Of a stretch of 64,000 nucleotides of DNA, positions 34,679-44,540 are shown in pieces (positions within the stretch are counted from its first letter, which is position 1; every line of letters starts with the position of its first letter). This stretch comes from JBBDQZ01 sp040905705. Its GTDB lineage: Bacteria; Bacteroidota; Rhodothermia; Balneolales; Natronogracilivirgulaceae. The DNA is taken from the NCBI GenBank assembly GCA_040905705.1, contig JBBDQZ010000024.1, positions 80,895 through 144,894 on the forward strand. Direction: 5' to 3'. The position numbers and the translations under genes are program-made. The notes beneath the pieces are model-generated. The model did no database searches. It was given only the letters and a program-made list of their open reading frames with translations, and was not told the origin of the DNA.

Positions 34679-35914
34679 ATGCCCTATCCCAATATCAAAG
34701 AACAACTTAGAATTATTCAACGAGGGACTGTAGAAATCATTCCAGAGGAAGAACTTAAAGTCAAACTTGATAAATCATACCAAACTCAGACGCCACTCCG
34801 TGTGAAACTGGGATGTGACCCGACACGTCCCGATCTCCATCTTGGTCATTCCGTGATTTTACGGAAAATGCGACAGTTCCAGGATCTTGGACATCATACC
34901 ATACTCATCATTGGAGATTTCACAGCAATGATCGGAGATCCTTCGGGAGCCAACAAAACACGTCCGGCACTGACCCGTGAGGAAGTCGTTGTTAATGGAA
35001 AATCCTATTTCGAGCAAGCTTCAAAAATACTCGACCCTGATAAAACCGAGATAGTCTATAACTCCGATTGGCTTTCACCTATGAACTTCAGCGACGTGAT
35101 ACGTCTCGCATCTCATTATACTTTAGCTCGAATGATCGAACGGGATGATTTTACCAAAAGATATAAAAACAACGACCCTATATCCCTGCATGAATTTCTT
35201 TATCCGTTGGCACAGGGACAGGATTCCGTTCACTTAAAATCAGACATTGAATTGGGCGGCATTGATCAAAAGTTTAATTTGCTGGTCGGCCGACATCTTC
35301 AGCGTGAGTTTGAACAATCTCAACAAATCTGCTTGATGATGCCATTACTCATAGGTACTGACGGTAGACAAAAAATGTCAAAGTCCTATGACAATTATAT
35401 TGGAATTGATGAAAATCCAGATGATATGTATGGAAAAGTACTTTCTATCCCTGATTCTCTGATTTATTCGTGGTTTGAGCTGTTAACCGATATCGAATAT
35501 GATAAGCTGTCGGACTTAAAAAAATGGACCACATCAGATCCTCGAAATGCAAAACATAAACTGGCATGGAATATTACACGAATGTATCACAGTGCGGAAG
35601 CAGCTGACCTTGCCCGTTCAAATTTTGAGAAAACAATTATAAATAAGGAGTTACCAGATGATATTCCGGTGCTTCACGTTCAAACGGGTCGAACTTTGCA
35701 CATTCTGGAAATAATGAAGTCTGCAGGCTTCGTTACCAGCAATAGTGAGGCTCGCAGGCTTATTGGTCAAGGTGGTGTTACGCTGGACAGCAAAAAAATT
35801 ACCGATTTGCATTTTGAATTTAAGATGGCTGTTAACAGTGAAAAAATTTTGAAAGTCGGAAAACGAAAATTCTGCAAACTTACAAGCAACCCAAACGCCG
35901 CCAATAACTTGTAA
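34679..35914 (+). CDS. tyrS: Tyrosyl-tRNA synthetase
   Basis: 411 residues. Class I synthetase: HLGH (residues 54-57) and KMSKS (232-236) motifs. The tyrosine-binding region has LKSDIELGGIDQKFNLLVGR. A C-terminal S4 RNA-binding domain (about 345-405) contains AGFVTSNSEARRLIGQGGVT. The length and HLGH variant fit the TyrRS subclass with the KMSKS-type loop common outside Gram-positives. It is the third gene of a yqeY-cvpA-tyrS run. Confidence 0.97.
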   Translation: MPYPNIKEQLRIIQRGTVEIIPEEELKVKLDKSYQTQTPLRVKLGCDPTRPDLHLGHSVILRKMRQFQDLGHHTILIIGDFTAMIGDPSGANKTRPALTREEVVVNGKSYFEQASKILDPDKTEIVYNSDWLSPMNFSDVIRLASHYTLARMIERDDFTKRYKNNDPISLHEFLYPLAQGQDSVHLKSDIELGGIDQKFNLLVGRHLQREFEQSQQICLMMPLLIGTDGRQKMSKSYDNYIGIDENPDDMYGKVLSIPDSLIYSWFELLTDIEYDKLSDLKKWTTSDPRNAKHKLAWNITRMYHSAEAADLARSNFEKTIINKELPDDIPVLHVQTGRTLHILEIMKSAGFVTSNSEARRLIGQGGVTLDSKKITDLHFEFKMAVNSEKILKVGKRKFCKLTSNPNAANNL

Positions 35915-36047
35915 TATTATAAATCACCCTGTTCCTTAGAGAATTACCTTTCTTAAATATCCAGAATAAGCCGCCTTTCTCTTGTCGTTTGATGCTCCTC
36001 CTTATTAACAACCCATTCAAAGACCAGCCAAACATGACGGTTTCAAT

Positions 36048-36605
36048 TTACCTCACTTGATTATTAGCTACATATATGAACATCGGGGGGATATTCAGAA
36101 AAACTTTTTCCATCACCACATGCTCAAAATACTCTTTTAAATACGGTATCAGATGCGATGATGTTTGATATGCAACAAAGCACCCTTCCTGTTTTAATAG
36201 TTTAGCAGATTCTTTTAAGATCTTATGTTTAACAGGATCGTCGATAAATGAAAAAGGAATCCCCGATATAATGTAATCTACAGAATTCCAGTTTTTTTTC
36301 TCAGCAATAGCCCCAACATCTTCTGCACTGTTATGACTGACCATTAGTCGCCCATCTTTGATTTTATGCAGGTTACTGATAAAATTTTCATTTGTTTCGA
36401 TGGCCATTATTTTTGAATCCAGGGATAAATTTTCTAGCATAATTTTTGTAACAACACCATCTGCCGGGCCATATTCAATCATTTTTATGGTGTTATCGAA
36501 ATCAATATTCTCACAAATTCTTTCAATAGTAAAGCGTGATGTAGGTGTTATTGAGGCGACATGCCGGTCGCTCAGAAAATTTTTAATGTACGATATTGTT
36601 CCCAT
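36048..36605 (-). CDS. SAM-dependent methyltransferase, PmtA-like
   Basis: 185 residues, class I methyltransferase fold. It begins ISYIKNFLSDRHVASITPTS, as in phospholipid N-methyltransferases (PmtA) and related rRNA dimethylase-like proteins. The SAM loop is MIEYGPADGVVTKIML, with MAIETNENFISNL as motif II and DYIISGIPFSFI as the catalytic-loop region, matching the SGIPF/L motif of PmtA homologues. The substrate could be phosphatidylethanolamine, but this is not proven. It lies downstream of uvrB on the same strand. Confidence 0.78.
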   Translation of the reverse strand: MGTISYIKNFLSDRHVASITPTSRFTIERICENIDFDNTIKMIEYGPADGVVTKIMLENLSLDSKIMAIETNENFISNLHKIKDGRLMVSHNSAEDVGAIAEKKNWNSVDYIISGIPFSFIDDPVKHKILKESAKLLKQEGCFVAYQTSSHLIPYLKEYFEHVVMEKVFLNIPPMFIYVANNQVR

Positions 36606-36721
36606 AAATCAGGATGTAAAGTTTTGTTTTGGAATACACATATCACCTGTTTAAAAAATTTATCAATTTCTCATGTCAGAATACGGCTATCCATGTATTA
36701 AATAATTTCTCATACAAATAC

Positions 36722-38785
36722 TCATTTCAGCTCCTTTTGCACCTGTTCAATCTGATCCCGTATTCGCGCAGCTTCTTCAAATTCCATGTTTTTTGCTGCT
36801 GTTTTCATAACTTCCGTGAGATGATTAATGAAAGATTCTTTGTCTTCAAAAATAACTTCTTTCATAGCAGGCGCCGCTTTGTACCTGATACCATCATCTG
36901 CAACTTTTACTTGTTCCAGTGCCTTGTTGCTATTGTCATCAAGCTCGATTCCAAATGATCTTGAACCGATCATTGAAGGGTCGACAAGAGGCTTGAGTTC
37001 TTTTGTAACAGATGCCGGAACAATATTGTGCACTGTGTTATATGTCTTTTGAATCTCTCTTCGTCGTTCCGTCTCGTCAATAACTTGCCTCATACTTTCA
37101 GTGATTCGGTCTGCATACATAATCACTCGCCCCTCTACATTACGGGCCGCCCTCCCTGATATCTGAAAAAGAGACGTTTCCGACCGTAGGAAACCCTCCT
37201 TGTCGGCGTCAAGTATAGCAACCAATCCCAGTTCCGGAATATCAATTCCTTCTCTAAGCAAATTAATACCTACAAGCACATCATAATCACCGCGACGATA
37301 GCGATACAATACTTCAACTCTTTCCAGGGCATCCAACTCGCTATGCATATATGCTGATTTAACCCCCATATCCTTCAAATATTGCGACAATTCCTCACTC
37401 ATTCGCTTGGTAAGTGTCAAGCACAATACTCTTTTTTTATTTTCAACCTCTTTCCGGATCTCACCAACTATATCATCAATTTGATACTTTAATGGGCGAA
37501 CTTCTATCTTCGGTTCCATTAATCCTGTCGGACGAATGATCTGTTCCACATAAACTCCTTCACTTTTCTCAAGTTCATAGTTCGAAGGTGTTGCACTTAC
37601 AAAAATACATTGATTAACCATAGACTCCCACTCCAAAAATGTTAGCGGACGGTTATCCAGCGCCGAAGGCAATCGGAATCCATATTCAACAAGGTTAAGT
37701 TTTCGGGATCGGTCGCCTCCATACATAGCCCCGATTTGAGGTATGGATTGATGTGACTCGTCCACAATGAGTAAAAAATCCTTGGGAAAATAATCAAAAA
37801 GGCAGTAAGGCCGCTCTCCAGGTTTTCGCCCGGCAAGATACCGTGAGTAGTTTTCGATACCAGAGCAAAATCCAATTTCCTGCATCATCTCAATATCGAA
37901 AAGTGTTCGTTGTTCCAAACGATGTGCTTCTAAGAATTTTTCTTCCGATCGAAGAACTTCGAGTCTTAGATCAAGTTCATCACGGATCTGATCAATCGCT
38001 GATTTCAAACGCTCCTTGGTTGTAACATAATGAGATGCCGGATAGACATGAAACTGATCAATTTCTCCAACGATCTCGCCCGATTCAGGATCAAAGTGAC
38101 TCAAGGTTTCAATTTCATCCCCCCAAAAAGTAATTCTCAATGCATTTTCCGAATAAGCCGGAAACAGGTCCACCACATCGCCTCGGACCCGAAATTTTCC
38201 CCGCTCAAACTGTTGATCATTTCGGCTATAATGTAACTCTACAAAGTCATAAAGAAGCTTGTTCCTTGGAATTTCATTACCTACTTCAAGATGTATAATC
38301 AGCTTTTCATATTCACTGGGAGAACCGATTCCATAAATGCAGCTCACGGAAGAGACAATGATCACATCCCGCCGTCCAGAAAGCAACGAGCTGGTAGCAC
38401 GAAGCCGCAATCTCTCAATTTCATCATTTATCGACAGATCTTTTTCGATATATTTATCCTGGGAGGCGATATAAGCCTCAGGCTGGTAGTAATCGTAATA
38501 GGAAATAAAAAATTCTACACAATTTTCCGGGAAATAATCACTCAACTCGCGATAAAGTTGGGCGGCGAGCGTTTTGTTATGACTCATCACCAATGTCGGT
38601 TTGCCCGTTTTCTCTATTACGGATGCAATCGTGCGTGTTTTGCCTGATCCGGTTATGCCAAGCAAAGTTTGAAATTTATCTCCTTTTTCAATGCCATTAA
38701 CAAGTTCTGCTATAGCCGAAGGCTGATCACCGGACGGCTTAAAGGAAGAATGCAGTTTAAAGTATGAGTTCTGCTCTTTTAACAT
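36722..38785 (-). CDS. uvrB: UvrABC system protein B
   Basis: 687 residues. Damage-verifying helicase of nucleotide excision repair. Walker A GITGSGKT (43-50), the beta-hairpin YYDYYQPEAYIASQDKYIEK, VSSVSCIYGIGSP, LIVDESHQSIPQIGAMYGGD, FVSATPSNYELEKS, GINLLREGIDIPEL and QISGRAARNVEGRVIMYAD are all intact. The UVR motif at the C-terminus (about 650-687, LTEVMKTAAKNMEFEEAARI) binds UvrC. It diverges from tyrA. Confidence 0.98.
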   Translation of the reverse strand: MLKEQNSYFKLHSSFKPSGDQPSAIAELVNGIEKGDKFQTLLGITGSGKTRTIASVIEKTGKPTLVMSHNKTLAAQLYRELSDYFPENCVEFFISYYDYYQPEAYIASQDKYIEKDLSINDEIERLRLRATSSLLSGRRDVIIVSSVSCIYGIGSPSEYEKLIIHLEVGNEIPRNKLLYDFVELHYSRNDQQFERGKFRVRGDVVDLFPAYSENALRITFWGDEIETLSHFDPESGEIVGEIDQFHVYPASHYVTTKERLKSAIDQIRDELDLRLEVLRSEEKFLEAHRLEQRTLFDIEMMQEIGFCSGIENYSRYLAGRKPGERPYCLFDYFPKDFLLIVDESHQSIPQIGAMYGGDRSRKLNLVEYGFRLPSALDNRPLTFLEWESMVNQCIFVSATPSNYELEKSEGVYVEQIIRPTGLMEPKIEVRPLKYQIDDIVGEIRKEVENKKRVLCLTLTKRMSEELSQYLKDMGVKSAYMHSELDALERVEVLYRYRRGDYDVLVGINLLREGIDIPELGLVAILDADKEGFLRSETSLFQISGRAARNVEGRVIMYADRITESMRQVIDETERRREIQKTYNTVHNIVPASVTKELKPLVDPSMIGSRSFGIELDDNSNKALEQVKVADDGIRYKAAPAMKEVIFEDKESFINHLTEVMKTAAKNMEFEEAARIRDQIEQVQKELK

Positions 38786-38948
38786 TCAATAATTCATTAC
38801 ATTTTACAGCCGTCAATGTATCACATCCCTTTGTCAGGATCGGGTTTTATAAGTAATCTTCAATACATATGGCGCAATACTGCAGCAATAGACATACATT
38901 CGAGGTATTGTTTTATAGACTACGAAATCGCCGGAGTATTACATTTTT

Positions 38949-40109
38949 ATGGAAAAAAATCACAAAAAAGAACACATAAATAAAAACCAGAAAAGTTTAA
39001 ATACTTTCCGGGTTCGCATCGACGAAATTGACGATGAAATTCTTCGATTGTTGCGTGAACGCAATGAGACTGTCAAGAAGGTCATCAAAACAAAAATACA
39101 AAATAAACTACCCATCTTTATCGCTAAACGGGAAAAAGAAAAAATTTTAGACTTCAGAAACAAAGCGAACAAATTAGAGCTGGATTCGGAGTGGGCAGAA
39201 GACTTTTTACGTATGATCATGAGCTCCTCCCGTGCTTATCAGTCAGAAGCCAGCTTTCCCCGTGCTACAACCGATGTTAAAGAAATATTGCTCGTCGGTG
39301 GTCTAGGTGGTATGGGATCACTGTATGGACGACTGGCCGGGTCTTCGGGATATCGCGTTTCAATATTGGATAAAAACGACTGGAACCGGGCGGAAGAACT
39401 CACCCGGAACAAGGACCTCGTTATTGTCACTGTTCCCATCAAAGTAACCGAAGAGACTATGGAAAGAATAGGCCCATACCTGGGGGAAAAGACTATTCTG
39501 GCTGATTTTACAAGTAACAAGACGCACATTCTGGACGTGATGATGAATGTTCACAAAGGACCGGTGGTAGCACTCCACCCGATGCATGGCCCAGATGTTG
39601 CCAATGTATCCAGGCAGTTGATGATGATATGCCATGGACGGTATCAGGAGGAATACGAATGGCTTCTTGAACAGTTCCGGTTATGGGGCTTACGCTTGAA
39701 AATCGTAGATCCTGAACAGCACGATCGAGCGATGCACCTGATTCAGGGATTACGCCATTTCGTTGCCTTATTACACGGTTCCTTTATGCAGAAATTTGAT
39801 CTGAAACCAAAGGACATGGCTGATTTTTCCAGCCCGATTTATCGTGCAGAGCTGATGATGACGGGCCGCATCTTTGCCCAGGATGCCGAACTCTACGCTG
39901 ATATAGTTTTTTCCAATTTTGAACGTCGAACCCTTCTAATCGAGTTTCTGGAACACCATCAGCAATTGGCCGAGCTTGTCAAGAATAATGATCGTGAAGG
40001 GTTCATCCGGGAGTTTAATAAAATTGCAGAATTTTTCGGGGATTTTGCAGAACAGGCCCTTGAAGAAAGCGGATACCTCATTAACCGTCTGGCTGATCGA
40101 TTTGGTTGA
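38949..40109 (+). CDS. tyrA: Bifunctional chorismate mutase / prephenate dehydrogenase (T-protein)
   Basis: 386 residues. The N-terminal AroQ chorismate mutase (about 15-100) has FRVRIDEIDDEILRLLRERN and FIAKREKEKILDFRNKANKL. The prephenate dehydrogenase part starts with the Rossmann motif LLVGGLGGMGSLYGRLAGSS (about 113) and continues with LHPMHGPDVANVSRQLMMIC and HDRAMHLIQGLRHFVALLHG. It makes 4-hydroxyphenylpyruvate from chorismate for tyrosine synthesis. The layout and length equal the E. coli TyrA (373). An N-terminal basic tail of about 15 residues is extra. No other aromatic-pathway gene is adjacent. Confidence 0.92.
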   Translation: MEKNHKKEHINKNQKSLNTFRVRIDEIDDEILRLLRERNETVKKVIKTKIQNKLPIFIAKREKEKILDFRNKANKLELDSEWAEDFLRMIMSSSRAYQSEASFPRATTDVKEILLVGGLGGMGSLYGRLAGSSGYRVSILDKNDWNRAEELTRNKDLVIVTVPIKVTEETMERIGPYLGEKTILADFTSNKTHILDVMMNVHKGPVVALHPMHGPDVANVSRQLMMICHGRYQEEYEWLLEQFRLWGLRLKIVDPEQHDRAMHLIQGLRHFVALLHGSFMQKFDLKPKDMADFSSPIYRAELMMTGRIFAQDAELYADIVFSNFERRTLLIEFLEHHQQLAELVKNNDREGFIREFNKIAEFFGDFAEQALEESGYLINRLADRFG

Positions 40110-40253
40110 TCTGCAACAAACATAATCGAGAACCTTTACAATAAAAGGGAAATTAAAGTCCGGGTTAAACGTTATACGGTCGCAGGTCAATGGTAAGAAC
40201 ACAATAATATGCGTTCAGACCTGTTTTTTAACCCATACCATACCCTCCCCTCA

Positions 40254-40281
40254 AAAGCCCGTCCTTGATCGGACGGGCTTT
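40254..40281 (+). terminator. Terminator downstream of tyrA
   Basis: Perfect 11-bp stem AAAGCCCGTCC / GGACGGGCTTT with a 6-base loop. It is GC-rich and ends in TTT, 145 nt after the tyrA stop. Confidence 0.85.
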
Positions 40282-40414
40282 GATTTATCCACCATTAATA
40301 ATCCCTCTGGTAAAAGGTGGATTATACCTTCCTTGCAGAATACATCTATTGACGGTATTAAATGCCCTGGATTATGACATACTTATGTAACACCCATATT
40401 GATATGTCTCCGGT

Positions 40415-40447
40415 ACACAAACGCATGATTCAACACATCGATGCTCC
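40415..40447 (+). repeat. Conserved intergenic hairpin element, copy 2 (upstream of metH)
   Basis: 27 of 33 positions match 12873-12905 without gaps. It folds as GCATGAT - TCAACAC - ATCGATGC with a one-base bulge, and lies 163 nt before the metH start. Similarity continues weakly for about 40 bp downstream. Confidence 0.5.
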
Positions 40448-40609
40448 ATCCGTTCTGCTAAATTAAAACAACATTATTTAACAGACGAATTACAAATAAT
40501 CGCTCTATTCGGATAGCCCATAAAGAAAGCTGAATTTATTCCGTAATAACTATGTTGTATATTTTCAATCAAGAAAACATTCATATTTTTCAACAACCTG
40601 TAGTCTTTA

Positions 40610-43600
40610 ATGCAAACCATTCAACAAGCACTTAAAAATCGAATTTTAGTACTTGACGGGGCCATGGGCACCATGATCCAGAATCATACACTATCGGAAG
40701 ATGATTTCAGGGGTCAGTCGTTTAAAAATCATCCATGCGAACTTAAAGGCAACAATGACCTGCTGAGTATCACCCAACCTGAAATTATTCTTGCTATCCA
40801 CGAAGATTTTCTTGAAGCAGGCGCAGATATCCTCGAGACCAACACTTTCAGCTCTAATTCTGTATCTCAAAACGATTACGAATTAAAAGATCACATTTAC
40901 GATCTCAATTATGCATCCGCTTCACTCGCTCGCAAGGCGGCCGATACCTATACAAAAAAGAATCCTGACAAACCGAGATTTGTTGCCGGTGCGATGGGGC
41001 CCACTAATCGTACACTTTCCCTTTCTCCCGATGTGAACGATCCCGGTTACCGTGCTGTGACTTTTGATGAAATGGTAATATGCTACGCAGCCCAGATTCC
41101 CGGACTGGTGGATGGCGGTGCGGATGTACTACTTGTTGAAACCGTTTTTGATACTTTAAATTGTAAAGCGGCACTTGTGGCCATTCAGAACTATCGTCGT
41201 GAAAGCGGTAATGACATCCCGGTAATGATCTCCGGAACCATTGTGGATCAGAGTGGCCGCACCCTCTCCGGCCAGACACCGGAAGCATTCTGGATTTCCA
41301 TTTCCCATATGACCAATATGTTGAGCGTTGGTCTTAACTGTGCACTGGGCTCGAAACAAATGCGTCCTTTCATTCAGGAATTGGCAGAGATCGCTTCGGT
41401 CCCGGTCACCCTCTATCCCAATGCAGGCTTGCCAAACGAATTCGGTCAGTACGACGAAACCCCTGAATTTATGGCCGAACAACTGGATTCATATGCTGCG
41501 GAGGGCTGGCTAAATATTCTAGGTGGATGTTGTGGAACAACACCTGATCACATCAAACTTTTTGCAGAGGTCGCCGAAAAGCACAAGCCTCGTATTGTTG
41601 CAAAGCCCGAGCCGCTAATGCGTCTGAGTGGCCTTGAACCACTGATTATCCGGCCGGAAACCAATTTTGTAAATATCGGAGAGCGGACTAACGTCACCGG
41701 ATCAAAAAAATTCGCCCGGCTGATCCGCGAGGAAAACTACGAAGAAGCCCTCTCTGTAGCACGTGACCAGATCGAAAACGGAGCACAGATCATCGATGTA
41801 AATATGGATGAGGGTATGCTCGATTCGGAAAAAGTCATGACCACTTTCATGAATCTGATCATGGCCGAACCTGATATTGCAAAGGTCCCGATCATGGTTG
41901 ACTCTTCCAAGTGGACTGTGATTGAAGCCGGGCTGAAATGCCTTCAGGGCAAGGCGATCGTTAACTCCCTCAGCCTCAAGGAAGGTGAGGATGCTTTCCT
42001 TGATAAAGCCCGGAAAGTGCGTGATTACGGTGCTGCAATAGTTGTGATGGCCTTCGATGAGAACGGTCAGGCCGACAGCTACGAGCGACGGATTGAGATT
42101 TGTGAAAGAACCTACCGCTTGCTGGTTGATCAAATCAATTTCCCTCCGCAGGACATCGTCTTCGATCCCAACATCCTCACTGTTGCCACTGGTATGGAAG
42201 AGCACAACAACTATGCAATCGATTACCTTCGCGCAACCAAGTGGATCAAGGAAAACCTTCCATTGGCCAAAGTAAGCGGTGGTGTCAGCAATGTTTCCTT
42301 TTCCTTTCGCGGAAATAACCCTGTCCGGGAAGCGATACATGCTTCCTTCTTGTATCATGCCGTTGAAGCCGGAATGGATATGGGTATTGTCAACGCTGGT
42401 CAGCTCGAAGTTTATGACGAGATTCCTAAAGATCTTCTGGAACTGGTCGAGGATGTTTTGTTTAATCGCCGGGAGGATGCTACAGAACGGCTTGTGGATT
42501 TCGCCGATTCAATAAAAGACAATCAATCGGCCGATGGTGATTCACAACAGATCGAAGAATGGCGCTCATGGGCGGTCAACAAACGCCTTGAACATGCACT
42601 GCTGAAAGGTATTGTCAGCCATATCGAGGAAGATACTGAAGAAGCCCGAAAGAAACACGATTACGCTTTGGATGTTATAGAAGGGCCGCTCATGGACGGT
42701 ATGAACATTGTAGGTGACCTGTTCGGAGAGGGTAAAATGTTTCTTCCGCAGGTGGTCAAAAGTGCACGGGTGATGAAAAAAGCAGTAGCGTGGCTTATTC
42801 CATACATTGAAGAAGAAAAGAAAAAGCAGAATGACACACGTCCAAAAGGCAAGGTATTGCTGGCCACTGTAAAAGGAGATGTTCATGACATAGGAAAAAA
42901 TATTGTTTCCGTGGTATTGGGTTGCAACAATTATGAGGTTATTGACCTCGGTGTAATGGTTCCATCACAAAAGATCCTGGATACAGCACATGAAGAGAAT
43001 GTGGATATTGTCGGAGTGAGTGGTCTTATCACTCCTTCGCTTGATGAAATGGCGAACCTTGCCATTGAAATGGAAACCCGGGGTATGGACCTGCCTCTTC
43101 TGATTGGTGGAGCAACAACATCCCGCATTCACACTGCTGTTAAAATCGCCCCGCAATATAGTGGACCGGTCGTTCATGTACTGGATGCATCAAAAAGTGT
43201 TCCGGTCGTCAGCAAACTGCTTTCCGACGCCAACCGTGAAGCATTCGCTACTGAAGTCAAAGAGGAATATCAAAAAGTCAGAAACCGCCATACAAAACGC
43301 TCGCAGTCAAAAAATTATCTTTCCCTGGAAGATGCCCGGGAAAACAGCACCCCCATCACATGGCGCGAAGAGGATATCTCTAAGCCTGCTAATACCGGAA
43401 TTATTTCACTTGGCCAGCTGGATCTGCAAACGCTTCGATCGTATATCGACTGGACTCCATTCTTCATAACCTGGCAGCTAACGGGTAAATATCCAGCCAT
43501 TTTTAATGATGAAAAGTATGGTGAACAGGCACGTAAACTGTACGAAGACGCACAAATCATGCTGGATTCTATCATCTCTGAAAAATGGCTGGAAGCTCGT

Positions 43601-44317
43601 GGTATTTGTAGTATTTTCCCCGCAAACAGTGTAGGTGACGATATTGAAGTTTATGAAAACGAATCACGTACAGAAGTGCGTTCCGTATTGCGGATGTTAC
43701 GTCAACAAAGTCAGAAACGTAAAGGACAACCCAATCGCAGCCTGGCTGATTATATCACACCCAAAAAGAGTGGGTTACCTGATTATATCGGTTGTTTTGC
43801 CGTTACGGCAGGAATTGGTATCGAAAATCAGCTTGCCCGTTTTGAAAAAGAACATGACGATTACAACGGAATATTGCTTAAAGCACTGGCTGACAGACTA
43901 GCGGAAGCAGCCGCAGAATGGTTACACAAAAAAGTACGAACGGAGATTTGGGGATATGCCCCTGAAGAAAATTTCAGCAACGAAAATCTGATCCGTGAAA
44001 AATATCGGGGGATCAGGCCGGCACCGGGATATCCGGCCAATCCGGATCATACAGAAAAGCCCGAAATCTTTGAACTGATGAATGTAGAAAAACATACGGG
44101 TATCTCCCTGACCGAAAGTTTCGCCATGTATCCGGCAGCATCGGTTTCAGGTCTTTATATTGCACATCCCGATGCGCAATATTTTTCCGTTGGAAATATT
44201 GCGGAAGACCAGGTGATCGACTATGCCCGTCGCAAAAACATGCCGATTGAAGAGATTGAAAAATGGTTAAGCCCCAACTTATCCTATGACCCTATGAAAA
44301 AGACAGAACAGGTATAA
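40610..44317 (+). CDS. metH: Cobalamin-dependent methionine synthase
   Basis: 1235 residues, full-length four-module enzyme. The homocysteine domain (1-330) has LDGAMGTMIQ and the zinc site GGCCGTTPDH (about 304-313). The pterin (methyl-THF) domain (about 345-620) has NIGERTNVTGSKKFARLIRE. The B12 cap and binding domains (about 650-880) have DVHDIGKNIVSVVLGCNN (axial His) and the VGVSGLITPSL / IGGATTSR segments. The C-terminal SAM-binding activation domain (about 900-1235) has GIRPAPGYPANPDH and the end YPAASVSGLYIAHP. It makes methionine and links to metK 12 kb downstream. Confidence 0.98.
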   Translation: MQTIQQALKNRILVLDGAMGTMIQNHTLSEDDFRGQSFKNHPCELKGNNDLLSITQPEIILAIHEDFLEAGADILETNTFSSNSVSQNDYELKDHIYDLNYASASLARKAADTYTKKNPDKPRFVAGAMGPTNRTLSLSPDVNDPGYRAVTFDEMVICYAAQIPGLVDGGADVLLVETVFDTLNCKAALVAIQNYRRESGNDIPVMISGTIVDQSGRTLSGQTPEAFWISISHMTNMLSVGLNCALGSKQMRPFIQELAEIASVPVTLYPNAGLPNEFGQYDETPEFMAEQLDSYAAEGWLNILGGCCGTTPDHIKLFAEVAEKHKPRIVAKPEPLMRLSGLEPLIIRPETNFVNIGERTNVTGSKKFARLIREENYEEALSVARDQIENGAQIIDVNMDEGMLDSEKVMTTFMNLIMAEPDIAKVPIMVDSSKWTVIEAGLKCLQGKAIVNSLSLKEGEDAFLDKARKVRDYGAAIVVMAFDENGQADSYERRIEICERTYRLLVDQINFPPQDIVFDPNILTVATGMEEHNNYAIDYLRATKWIKENLPLAKVSGGVSNVSFSFRGNNPVREAIHASFLYHAVEAGMDMGIVNAGQLEVYDEIPKDLLELVEDVLFNRREDATERLVDFADSIKDNQSADGDSQQIEEWRSWAVNKRLEHALLKGIVSHIEEDTEEARKKHDYALDVIEGPLMDGMNIVGDLFGEGKMFLPQVVKSARVMKKAVAWLIPYIEEEKKKQNDTRPKGKVLLATVKGDVHDIGKNIVSVVLGCNNYEVIDLGVMVPSQKILDTAHEENVDIVGVSGLITPSLDEMANLAIEMETRGMDLPLLIGGATTSRIHTAVKIAPQYSGPVVHVLDASKSVPVVSKLLSDANREAFATEVKEEYQKVRNRHTKRSQSKNYLSLEDARENSTPITWREEDISKPANTGIISLGQLDLQTLRSYIDWTPFFITWQLTGKYPAIFNDEKYGEQARKLYEDAQIMLDSIISEKWLEARGICSIFPANSVGDDIEVYENESRTEVRSVLRMLRQQSQKRKGQPNRSLADYITPKKSGLPDYIGCFAVTAGIGIENQLARFEKEHDDYNGILLKALADRLAEAAAEWLHKKVRTEIWGYAPEENFSNENLIREKYRGIRPAPGYPANPDHTEKPEIFELMNVEKHTGISLTESFAMYPAASVSGLYIAHPDAQYFSVGNIAEDQVIDYARRKNMPIEEIEKWLSPNLSYDPMKKTEQV

Positions 44318-44540
44318 TGATGATCTGACTACCTTTTCATCTGATCATAAATATCTCCAAATGAAATGCCCCTGCAAACGAAATTTGGGTCACGCTACTG
44401 ACGTTTATCAGTAAATGATTGCTGAATTCGTTATAGTAGAATCCAATAAATCAAACCGGCATGATAATACCTTACCGATCTAATATGAAAACTCCAAAGA
44501 TCCGGATACATCACCTCCATCTTTATAAAAAAGGATAAAC

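Larger units (their letters stand above)
40110..40609. other. 500-bp intergenic region tyrA/metH
   Basis: Contains a terminator (40254-40281), the second copy of the conserved hairpin element (40415-40447) and an AT-rich stretch leading to metH. No ORF is convincing. I looked for a cobalamin or SAM riboswitch pattern and saw none I could support. Confidence 0.6.

Noticed and set aside
40285..40293. DnaA-box-like TTATCCACC near the tyrA terminator
   Set aside because: A single near-match with no second box in a comparable setting; not enough for an origin call.
41702..42358. 218-codon ORF antisense to metH
   Set aside because: It lies fully inside metH, which is conserved throughout. Its product looks like no protein family, so it is a shadow of the codon pattern.
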